From: Blastomussa wellsi
Taxonomy: Eukaryota; Cnidaria; Anthozoa; Scleractinia; Plerogyridae
Reading direction: 5' to 3'
Length of the DNA stretch: 64,000 nucleotides
Assembly: GCA_947652115.1 (NCBI GenBank)
Contig: OX393570.1
Span: forward strand, 21,799,481 to 21,863,480
Shown: positions 23,201-34,200 of the stretch, piece by piece
Layout: every line of letters begins with the position of its first letter
Position numbering within the stretch: the first letter of the stretch is position 1
Notes under the pieces: model-generated
What the model was told of the DNA's origin: nothing
Seen by the model: the letters and a program-made list of their open reading frames with translations, nothing else
Databases searched by the model: none
Program-made: the position numbers and the translations under genes

Positions 23201-25351
23201 AAATTGCAGGTAATAATGGTAATTATAAATAACAATAAATCTTTTCAACTACCTCAGATGCAGGTTTGATGACCTTTTTACCACAGTAATACTTGACACC
23301 TTGCCCCCCACTGTGAATAAAAATCTTGAACATAATGATGGGTGGAAATTCTGCTCCTCCAAATCTGCACAAGATAAAATTAATGAAACATTATCATCTG
23401 CTCTGAAGCAATTGTGACATTTCTTGTGACATCACCCATTGTTATTAATATGCCAACCAGAACCTAATTGGATGTTGAAACATTTGACGTCTTTTGTTCC
23501 AAATGGTTGGCAAATTTGAATATCAAAAGAAATGTGATGTCAATGTTTGTAAACAATAAATATCACTATACATGTGCATACTTATAAGGTTTGTCATTAC
23601 TTTAAATGGAGTGCCTGGCTGGAGTGGTATGGATCACTATACCACACACTGGCTGCTGTTTGGGAGGTTACTAGTATGCGCCGCTCGTGTGTGGTATATA
23701 AATTTTTGTGTACGGGCTGTAACGACTGTCATGTTGGCAAAAGTACCCAGCAGTTTTCTACACCCATACGTTACCATTTATATCAATGTCTGGGATTATG
23801 ATGCAAACTTTAACCTATGTAGTACCTGAATCTCACTCTAGCCTGGATAACAGGGTCCCGCAAAAGATCTGCTTCAAGAGGTGACACTTTTCTTAACACT
23901 TCATAGGTGAGAGAATGTTCCTAGAAACAACACATCACATAAGCTTATTAATTTTGGCAACTTGGACTAATGAAAGAAATGGTTCTGTCGACCTCGTGAA
24001 CCGGTACACAAGAGCCGATACAAAAGACCAAGCAATACACTACAGCTAACCAATGAATCCTAAACAAAGAAAATACAATGGTTATTCCCTAGTGCACCGG
24101 TACACGAGGACAGAACCAAAGAAACTGACAGACAATACGCGACTATCCTGCTTCCTGCTTCCTGCTACTGTTGTTCAAGCGGGCCATCATCAAGCGGGCC
24201 ATCATCGCGCCCAGCAAATTGATCGACAGTCAGCACTACAAACGTCACAGAGAGAAAACAACGATAGAATTCCATTCACCTTCACATTTCACCCTCGCAA
24301 CCACGCAGTTAAATCCATCATTCTCAAAAACTTTAAATTACTTCAAAATGATCCCGACACTGGTAGAATCTTTTCGCAACCTCCATTAATTTCATTTAAA
24401 CGCGACAAAAACATAGGTAACTTTTTAGTCAGAAGTGCATTCCAAACTAGTGATCAACCCGGAACTTTTAAATGCGCTCGCGCACGATGCAAAACATGCC
24501 CTTTCATTCACAACGTTGACAAAATATCGGGACCCAAGCGATCTATCAAAATCACTGATCATTTCACCTGTACCTCAGCCAATGCCATCTACTGTATAAC
24601 TTGCACTCTTTGCAAAAAGTTATACATCGGCAAAACAGGGAGACGACTTGGCGACTGATTCCGAGAACACCTTCGTGACGTAGAGAAAGACGACAAAAAT
24701 GCATCGAAACCGGTCGCGAGACACTTCAATCTCCCAAATCATTCTAAGCAACATATGGCAGTCTGCGGCCTTTCCCTTCACCAAGGAAACACGGAAAGCC
24801 GTAAAACTCTAGAACAAAAATTTATTTTTCAAATCGGCACTCTTAATCCTCACGGTATCAACGAACGCTTTTCATTCAACTAATTTATTCCCAAGTTTTC
24901 ACGTTACCAGGCACCAGCCAATAGCGAAGCTCCATCTTTCTGTAAATAAAGACACACGACGCACAATTCCTTGATTCGCTCCGACGAAGGGCTAACGCTC
25001 GAAACGTCAGCACTTGAATCTCTTTACGGTGGCCAATTGACATTATCAACCCAGTTGATAAAACCAAATTATATAGACAATACATAAACTTACCGCTGCA
25101 CAAATGGCATATTTAAGCAACTTGAACATTTGTTTGTCACGATAAGAACACCAGAATCGTTCGATCTTTCTTGCTGCTTCAATTCTAGTAAAACTACAAC
25201 AGGATTATCAGATCAGACTTACTCTAGTTCCAACAAAAAGTGTTTTGTTAGCGGTAAATTGTTTTCATTTATAAGTAAGCTTATATATTTCGTTTAAGAT
25301 GAGAGAAACGTACCGTGAACCTATCGGAGCTTCGTTAATATTTTGCCCCAT
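20238..25351 (-). CDS. IQ-motif protein of the C11orf65/CXorf58 family, complete, 9 exons
   Basis: Exons in transcript order: 25351-25314, 25193-25094, 23920-23826, 23364-23253, 22653-22522, 22343-22268, 21796-21640, 21002-20891, 20384-20238. All junctions are GT-AG with consistent phases and yield 322 aa. Near residues 17-30 an IQ-like segment (AARKIERFWCSYR) could bind calmodulin. Then come VSPLEADLL, a conserved VRFRFGGAEFPPIIMFKIF block, MGNRKFYDQLIAD, DVTTMKDYMQYLSHLDE and LTLDAIPRQNIVHDI; the C-terminus is acidic (MDDLFDNDDWEDQADKLY). I recognise the order of these blocks from vertebrate CXorf58 and its relative C11orf65 (MFI, described as a mitochondrial fission regulator); which is the true orthologue is uncertain and the function is not established. 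It is divergent from MCCC1. Its intron 2 contains a Penelope-like element on the other strand. Confidence 0.85.
22750..23060 (+). repeat. tRNA-derived SINE with the 'CATCCCATCC/GTGACAGACTA' tail in the IQ-gene intron
   Basis: A tRNA-like head (TTAACTGGTAAGTGCACTGA, later AGTTCAAACCC as B box) is followed by CTTCTCCACCCAGGTGTGTA and GTAACCCTGTGACAGACTA, blocks shared with the dispersed family at 35310-35660 and 62779-63530. It therefore links that family to a tRNA-derived head. Confidence 0.55.
23680..23800 (+). pseudogene. GIY-YIG endonuclease fragment (retroelement relic)
   Basis: The + strand reads VVYKFLCTGCNDCHVGKSTQ followed by a degraded helix. This fits the GIY-YIG fold (KF-C-C-x-x-x-YVGKT pattern) used by Penelope-like elements and related proteins, with the second Tyr replaced by His. 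It lies downstream (3') of exon 3 on the antisense strand, in the intron between exons 3 and 4 of the IQ gene, and is not part of that gene. It is only about 40 residues long and has no other element parts around it. Confidence 0.5.
24053..24883 (+). pseudogene. Penelope-like element C-terminal region with GIY-YIG endonuclease, one in-frame stop
   Basis: The frame runs from 24053 to a stop at 24656-24658, then continues in the same frame to 24883. It includes PFTFTFHPRN, a linker Cys cluster (CARARCKTCPF), a second Cys pair (CITCTLCKKLYIGKTGRRLGD) forming the GIY-YIG start, then after the stop the helix FREHLRDVEKD with the conserved Arg/His, and finally NPHGINERFSFN. Penelope-like elements pair such an endonuclease with a telomerase-like RT; the RT part is missing here, so the copy is 5'-truncated as well as interrupted. 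Confidence 0.8.
24884..25082 (+). mobile_element. 3' tail of the Penelope-like element with hammerhead-like motif
   Basis: About 190 bp of tail sequence closely match 51490-51678, another copy in an FXR intron. The conserved core, CCGACGAAGGGC followed by CTCGAAACGTC, resembles the hammerhead ribozymes reported in Penelope-like elements: a CUGANGA-like box (here CCGACGA), a small stem II (GGGC/GCTC) and GAAA. The first box departs from consensus at the second base, so activity is doubtful. The tail ends at CCAAATTATA. Confidence 0.6.
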
Positions 25352-25586
25352 ATCTTAATAACGAATCCGCCAATCCAACAACGAAAAATTCCCAGTAAAA
25401 GCGAAAAAACTTCACACAGAAAAATCACCAAGAAGCATTTCAGTCAGCCATGTTGTTATTGACCCACAATGCAGCTGGTTGCTATGGAAGCAAACAACGG
25501 GCTCATGTCAGCGTTATTATGCTTTCTAAATTAGATACTTCATTTATCATAGTCATTATGTCCCGTTCTTTGTTCGAAAATTTAAA
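25352..25586. promoter_or_regulatory. Bidirectional promoter between the IQ-motif gene and MCCC1
   Basis: The start codons of two divergent genes are separated by 235 bp with no room for independent distant promoters. The interval has no TATA box that I can see. It includes short 5' UTRs of both genes. The promoter role is inferred from geometry. Confidence 0.65.
25478..25491. promoter_or_regulatory. RFX X-box-like site
   Basis: GTTGCTATGGAAGC fits the ciliary X-box consensus RYYNYYATRRNRAC at all positions but the next to last. It lies in the shared promoter, 127 bp from the IQ-gene start codon and about 96 bp from MCCC1's. If functional it would suggest ciliary regulation of the IQ-motif gene. 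Confidence 0.4.
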
Positions 25587-26645
25587 ATGGCGTCCAGCAT
25601 GGCTGCTGCTCCTTTTGGACGTAAATTATTTTGCCGATTTCTCAGCGCTAATAGGTATTTGTTTCCTTTAACCTAAATAGTGATATGCTGTCATAAATAC
25701 GTAGTTTCTTTTATAATGTATTTTTACTAACAGGAGACAACTTTGGTGGACAATTGGTGCCCAATATACCACTTGTAAGTTTAATTTCAGCTCTTCTTCG
25801 ATAACAATTAACTCCGTTTATATTTTTGACTTAAATTTAGTTTGATTTTCCCAAATTTTGATATGGTACTTTTAGTTTTCTTGTTTTAAGCTTATATTAT
25901 TCTCAATAAGCTAACAAGTGATAAAAGATGTTTGAAATGCATGACTATAAATAATAATAATAATTAATAATAATAATAATAATAATAAAAATAATAATAA
26001 TAGTAATGACACTAATAATAATTTTATTCAAAATTCACTCTCAAGATTACAAATATTAAAATAAATGAAAACCATAAAAAATAACAACATATTATGAGGG
26101 GGGTGAATAGGTTCGCGGAACAACGGATTTAGCCTTAAAAAGTACACGGATTGTGGATTTCAGCGAAAAATTAAGCGGATTCGCGGATTTCGATAATGTA
26201 GTGGATCGCGGATTAGCTGATAATTTTAGCACGGATTCCAGACTCTTCATGCCATGAAGTCCGCATTGTGGCCTTGGTGTGTCTTTAGTCCTGGTCTCAA
26301 TGTTCTCGTTTTGTCCATTCCCTGTTTGCACGAGACCCAAACCACCACTTTACATTAGAACTGCCGTAAAAAAGGCAATGAAACGAAACCTCGCTTGAAA
26401 ATGTTTCACCGAAAACAACATCTAGTGTCCTATCAGTGGCTAAAGAATTATTATTATATTGTAATGTATCTTAGATAGTGTATCTTAGAGAGTGAATTTT
26501 GAATAATAGCTTAATAATAATAATATTTTATTCAAAATTCACTCTCAAGATTACAAATATTAAATTAAATGAAAACCATAAAAATTATACATATTATTCT
26601 CAATCAAAATGCTTCTTGACAATCAAAACGCTTTCTTCTCTTGAC

Positions 26646-26681
<36 letters not shown>

Positions 26682-27817
26682 TTCCATTTAAACACGAGAA
26701 ATGCGTTGCAGCATATGAATACTTGTCTATCCTAAGCCTCATATTCATGTGAAAAATTGTATAGCTGATGTGGTCAGGGCTTTTACAAAGAGACTATTAG
26801 TATACAGAACTAATTACTACACATAATTTAATTTCATAACAAATGTACAGACTTTTCAAAATCAGGCAAAAGAGGCAAAATTACTTCAGGGCATGTTAAA
26901 ACTTTCATACAGGTGAACGCATCTCTACTAAACTTTACCTTTTTCATCCTTGTGTTGCCTTTATACATATATTCATTGTTATATTTTCTTTCATATAATT
27001 TGACACCCCCTATTCACTTTTAATTAATTTTAAATAATTTAGTAATAAAATATTTTTTAGTAAAATATCTGGCAATAAAACTCCCTTTTTTGCACAGTGG
27101 TGCTAATACCCTTATTCATCATCATCACCATTGTCCTTATTACAGCTGTAAATAAGGGTATTAATTAGTCTGGGTCTGGTATAGTGGTCCATACTACACT
27201 GGAACTTGTTTCAGTCTGTTTCTGTTGCATATAGCAACTTGCAGTATCTCTGCCCTGGATATGGGATCCATGCTATATAATATATGCTAGTCCATCACAG
27301 GGTTACTTTATACATGCATGCCCACCAAGAAGGTGGAGATCAAGCACCACGAGAGTACATTCATTTGTATTAACTCACTTGCACAGACTCATCACAAAGA
27401 ATAAACCATATGCCAGCCAGACCTCAAACCCAACTGCTTGATCGATATGGAGTTTAAGACCATTCTCCTAGAATCTGCATGTAATATAAAGTTTATATTT
27501 CTGGTTTGCAACAACAACAACCAGAATTAGGTCTCAATCTCCTGGCTCTGCAGGTAGCAGTGCTAATCGAGGCGGGTCAGGATAATCAGAAAGAAAATAC
27601 ACACTAAAAAATGCAAATACATAATAATTAAATACGGAAACAGAATAAATCTAATGTAATTAATTGAGGTTGGCAATGCAGTAGGTCATGAGAGGTAGAT
27701 AAATAAGACACAAATGAAAAGATAAGATAGGCCGAAAAAAAGCAAAAATAATAACTACTGAATGTATTTACTAACTTGCTTGCATGATCAAATACATTTG
27801 TTCTGAGAGAGACTTAT

Positions 27818-27856
<39 letters not shown>

Positions 27857-27901
27857 ATTTACAATTGCGAGCCGATAGGCGAGCAATTGTAAAGCCCATA
27901 C

Positions 27902-27941
<40 letters not shown>

Positions 27942-30900
27942 ACAATAAATTGAATGCAAAGTATTGTTATTCGATTCCATTGTGCTTTGCATTTTAATCA
28001 GTAAAGATCTGTATCAAAAGTTAATAAATACTAATCAGCTGAGCAGGAGTTTGTATCAAAAGTTAATTCTACTCTTGATTTGTATTGGGGTTTACAGAGC
28101 ATTCATGTGACCTAAATAGTACCTTTGCATTGGATCTACTCCTTATGAATTATTAATGAATTTTACAATTATATAATACACTGATTGTGTTAATCTTGCC
28201 TATTGTGTTAAGGGTCAAAAGCTATCAAGAAAGTTGTTGTAGCCAACAGGGGGGAGATTGCTTGCCGTGTGATGAAAACAGCAAAGAAAATGGGAATAAG
28301 AACTGTGGCAGTTTACAGTGATGCAGATGAAAGTTCCATGCATGTAGATATGGTGAGTTAATATACCTGGTCTAGTCTGTTTTATGTCAAAATAATTATA
28401 TTGAGGTTACCAGTAAATTAAGGTCAGCTAAAAGTATGAACTACCTGCACCCACTAACAACCCAGTCAACTTTCTATATAATTCAATAATAATTACCTGA
28501 AATCTTTACTGTGTTTCTACACTGAGATTTCAGCCCAGGTCAGATCATGATTAGTTGTCTAAAACTGGTGAAATTAGCCAATAGATGCTCATACAGTACG
28601 TAGCTACACGTACACCCCTCCAAAACATGCTGAACTTCATCCATACACCACCAATCAAGAAAAGATAATTGTCCCCTTTGGCCGCTTGGTCAATAATATA
28701 AGTTCATACATGTATTTTTCCTCATCATGTATATCTGAAAAGTGAATATGACATACACTAGGGCAGCCAGGGTAGTCAATTTTCATTTCATCAAAATCAC
28801 TCATTTTTTCTGCATTTTACTGTATGTTTAGTATTTACAAAACTGTGTTATATCCCAGGCTGATGAAGCTTTCCACATTGGAGCTGCTGCATCAACAGAA
28901 AGCTATCTTAAAATGGAGAAAATCATTGAAGTAGCAATTCAGAGTGGAGCACAAGTAATGAACAAAGAAAGCATGATCAGTTTATTTATTTTAATTTATT
29001 TTTACAGTTAGTGTATGATCTGAGCTTGATTTGTATGTGCACTTTCAAAAGGAAGTGGTCTGGGGGGCAGCTTAGGAGAAAAGAGGGTTTGAAGGGGCAG
29101 GAGGTGGGAGGAAAGAGAAGATCAAGGGTGTGAAGCAAGATCAGGAGAAATCAAGAGAATGTTTGCAACATGGCATTACATGTTCAAATATTCAGTACTA
29201 CAAACTAAGGAAAATTGCTGGGAATCATTTGTAAAAGGCATGGAAAGCTGGAGGCTTAGACATCCGTGTCCCCCCACACCCACATACACTTCCTGCCCAT
29301 TTCTAGACTTATAATCTCCTCTTCTAAATTAATTGAAAAGTGTATGTGGTTCTAGGTACCAGTACAGACATGCAAATGGGATGCTTAAATTGAAATAATA
29401 GTATGGTGATTTAATTCAGATTTACATGTGACATGTACACTGAAATATATTATCATCATTTCTCTGGTGTGTAGGCCATTCACCCTGGGTATGGTTTTCT
29501 ATCTGAGAAGCCAGAATTTGCAGAGCTTTGTGAGAAGAAAGGTGTGATATTTATTGGACCACCAGCATCGGCCATCAGGGATATGGGTATAAAAAGGTTG
29601 ATAACAGATGTATCTCATACACATAGCTGTTAATTTTAATTATTGTTCAGGGCGCTTATAATGTGGACCATGTAATTCAAGGGGGCTTTAATTTGCACAC
29701 TCAGTGGATCTTTCCCAGCACGACAGATTGATGTGTGGGATTGACACAAATGTTATGCTCACCTGTTGATGTGCATGTAACTCCATTATTTTGATATAAA
29801 AAAAATCTGTATGATGGCCATGATTAATATTCACTTGAATGTATTATATATATATGCTGTGGTTTAAATTTATCCATGGTTTGAAATGTTTTAAATGCCA
29901 TTTTACTGTCACGCCAGTAAAATATAGTTAATGGAATGTGACGCCCGTATCTTTAGGCCTTTCATGGCGGCAAAGCTATCAATAAAATTATTGTGTAGTC
30001 AAGCTCCAAAGGTGTCAAACTCTGAGACTCATTGTATATTAGGTTTAAACATTATGACTTTGTTGTCTTTAGCATATTATAATGATTCACGGCATTGGCC
30101 TAAAGTATTAAAGCACTATTCACTGTAATGTTTTTACACGTGTAATGCTAAGCTGGCCCGTAGTACAGCTCTTTCTACTGGCTATTTTTGTAGAGGTTTG
30201 TCTAGCTATAAAAGCGCAAACAAACTGTTCAAAGTTCACTTTAGTGTTCTGTTGTACAGCGCAGTTAGTACTTGTTGTAAACTATCATAAACTTTTTCCC
30301 TCCCTCCCTTTGGAGACGGGGTTGGTCTTATTATTTGAATGCATTAAACAAGGGTCACTCCTTTGTGTTTTGGTTAAGTCTGCGCAGCGACTTCCCCCAA
30401 GCTTGTTGACCTCGTTGCCTTTGAATATCGCCTGCTAACCGATACTCTTGTCCGATCCAGCACGTGCTGTTTTGCATTCAGCTCATAGTGTTGGGGAGAT
30501 AAGTGAGGTTCGTTTTGTCACACAATAGCTGGAAGTCGCACAGGCTAACCTTACGCAAGGCAGTGCTCCCCCATTATCGCCAACTTGAGTCGTTCTTTGT
30601 CTCTATTTAGTAGCCTACATGTTAAATAAATATTGCGCCGCAGTCGGTCTCTTTTATTAAGGAACAGTGATGTTTGATGTTGATTTCCCTTTGTTTCAGA
30701 TTCTGTTAATCAACATAAGACAGTGAGAAATGAATATCAAACAGCCTGGTTTAAAAAATTTAAAACAAAGATAAAATTAAACCACAGTATATATGTATAT
30801 ACAGACAGCAAAAACTGAGCAGTGGTACCGTACCAGAGACATATAGAGCTCTCAGTAATATTTGAAGCAGCCTAAGGTGAATTCAGCATGTCTTTTGTGT

Positions 30901-31175
30901 GACAATTGTTACAGAGAGTATCGTAGCCAGACGTTATTTTATTGCAGAGTATAGCCAGAGTGTGTACCAGGTCTAGTAGTGCACTGTATGTAGCTGTAGT
31001 TGTAGTGGTGATATACGACATGGACTAGGATGCTGACACAGGCATGGATCACAGCCCTGTGGATATCAACACGGTGATGGATGAGGGCTTGGTTTGGCTT
31101 GATTTCCCTTTGTTTCAGATTATGCTAATCAACATGAGACAAAGGGAAATAAAAATCAAACTGGTTTAAAAAATT

Positions 31176-31206
<31 letters not shown>

Positions 31207-34200
31207 GTACACATAGTTAAATGGATAAATTATGGCTACGGACATGGACTTTGTCACATAGATGCAGAGGTCAGGTGGGTGTGGTCGTGGATGGAAGTGC
31301 CAGTTGCAGTGCCAGTGAATTGCTTTTTAGTATACTGTCTTGTACTTTGCACACAAGTTCAGATTCAAGTTTATATCATTGCACACTGTTTACATAAAAC
31401 TAAACGTAATACCCCAGTTGTGCACACCTACACTTATATATTCTCTTGTTTTGCACAGTACATCTAAGGAAATCATGGGCAGTGCTGGAGTGCCAATCAT
31501 TGAAGGTTACCATGGTGAGGACCAATCAGATGCTAGATTGAGACAAGAAGCAAAGAGAATTGGGTGAGACTAATTGTCAAACTTAATATTTACTTAATTT
31601 TTATTCGGTTTTCTACTGAATTTTTACCATTTTGATAATATTATAATTGTGTAACTATTTAATTTATTTCAGCTACCCTGTTATGCTCAAAGCTGTACGA
31701 GGTGGGGGTGGAAAGGTACTTTTTCCCCTTATATGTGTGTAATGAAACTCAGTACAGCTATACCATGCATGGCTACTTAATATCACAGCTCTTGACGCAT
31801 TGCAATGTTTATGTCGCAAGATCAATGACATCAGGTAACAGGTTTGCTACTCCCCCTGATGGGATGCTAGTTCATTGAATAGGCACCCTCTAGTATCCAT
31901 CAGTTTGCCCTAAAAAATAAAACTGGTTCACCATTTATATTCAGACCTGGTTTTTGAAAGGAGTTAAGAATCTTGTCTAAGAACACAAAGCAGTGACTCT
32001 GCATGGCCAAGGCGTGATTCAACCCAGACTGTTCAATCCTCAAGTCCTGCAGTGCCCTAACTACGTAATTGGTCACCATGTCTGATCTGCCGCTTTCTAC
32101 ACACTTAGTATCCTGCATAGCTACTTTATATGGCGCACTTTTGACTTATGTTTGACTCCATTATTTGTTTTCAGGGAATGAGGATTGTTATGAAGCCTGA
32201 AGATTTTGATGATGCTCTGGAATCAGCCAGAAGGGAATCTCTGAAGTCCTTCAATGATGACAACATGCTAGTGGAAAAGTTTGTTGATACCCCAAGGTAC
32301 TGGCACTCATCAAACTTGTCTAATGATCATACAGGGATTGAAAATACCTTGAATGACTTGCCGTTCAGACAAGCAACTCTCAAATTTTTCTCGCCGTTAA
32401 GGCATGTGCATGCCTGTGTTATTTATGCTTTTAATTAATTAATGATGAGTACCCAAATGTAGAGTTACTGGAGACTGGCAATGGCTTACTCATAACTACC
32501 TACGATATATTTGTAGTCAGTCTGAAATTAATGTAGCCCTTTCCACCTGATTGTTCCAGACATGTAGAGGTTCAAGTATTTGCCGACACTCTTGGGAACA
32601 CTGTGTACTTGTTTGAGAGAGACTGTAGTGTTCAAAGAAGACATCAGAAGATCATTGAAGAGGCTCCTGCTCCAGGTTTGTCATCAGAGGTGCGGCAGAA
32701 GATTGGCGAGGCAGCAGTGAGGGCGGCAAAGGCTGTTGGATACGTTGGAGCAGGTATGCAGAAACAGTCTGAATATAATTTCAAATTAGTGAACTGTCAA
32801 GAAGACGAGTCATAAGTCTTAGAATAAAATAAATTATCCACGTAGATCAATGACTAGATTGGAGTGGAAATAATAATATCACAGAATGGGTTGTCTGTGT
32901 TCTAATCAGAGATTACCCCTCAACATTTGTTTTTGAAAGGTCCCATGGGTTAACAGTTTGTCATTAAATAAATTTGTACTCTTGGGTAAAGAGATCAAGA
33001 CACATAGTTAGCTTGAGGACTGGCCATGTCAGACTCAACTCAGTTTAGCCAGGAACTAACATTTAGTAAAATCAAAGTTGCCTGAACTCATCCAATTATG
33101 AATTGTGACACCTGTAAATATTATATTTATGTTTCTTCTTTAAGGCACTGTTGAATTCATTATGGATAAAAATCAAAACTTTTACTTCATGGAAATGAAC
33201 ACCCGTTTACAAGTAAGGAAATACAGATTATAAATAAGTATCAACTGCATCGCTAAATGGAGGTTGGGTGCCTGGGATATCCACTGTTGGCAGCCAGCCC
33301 TAGTCCGCGTACCACTCCCATGGCTCCAATCGCTGCATTTTGACTTGTGTTTTGGAATTTACTGCACTTAACAACAACAACAATAATTTATTTAACCCAA
33401 AAAAAAGAAAAAGTAAAACTTACGTTTGGGAAAATTAAATAGTAGCAAGGATATTGGCTTCCTAGAATAACTAAGTAGTTAAAAGAGTCTAGGAAGCCCA
33501 AGTTACAAGATATTAACGACTGCATCGCTAAGTGGAGGTTGGGTGCCAGGGGTATCCAGGGCCTTCCACTATTGGCAGGCAGCCCCTAGACTGAGTACCT
33601 CTCCCATGGCTGGTAAATCCCCGCAACCCAGCCATGAGCCCCCACGCCAGGCATCCAGCCAAGGGAGGGGAGGGAGGGAAGAAGACAGCTGAAATACCCA
33701 GCACAAGATGGCTGTTGAAGCTGCACAATGAACACTGCTGTGTGACTGAATGAACCATGTGAGCCTGTGAGCCCAGGATGTAGACCACTGAGCGCTAACC
33801 ACTGGCCACTATCGCTCTTTGTTGTTTGTTAAAATATGCATTTTAACCGCATTAAATTTCTCCAGTACAGACAGTTAACTAGTCAAGGAAATTTTCGTTT
33901 GATGTATCAAGAGAATTGTTGTTTCAAAAGGAAGATTTGTTTCGTGATTCCCCACTTGAAATCACATTTGTCCAAAGTAGACAAATAACTTTCTATATAT
34001 ACATTGCCATGATAGTGATTTTCTAGCCAAATAAGAAGTAAGAAGTTTTACAAGAATTTATTTTGAAAAAAATTGAAAATCTGACAAGAAATTCTTGTGT
34101 TTGTTAGGTTGAGCATCCTGTGACCGAGATGATCACAGGACAGGACCTGGTTGAGTGGCAACTGAAAGTTGCAGCAGGAGAACATTTGCCTCTTATGCAA

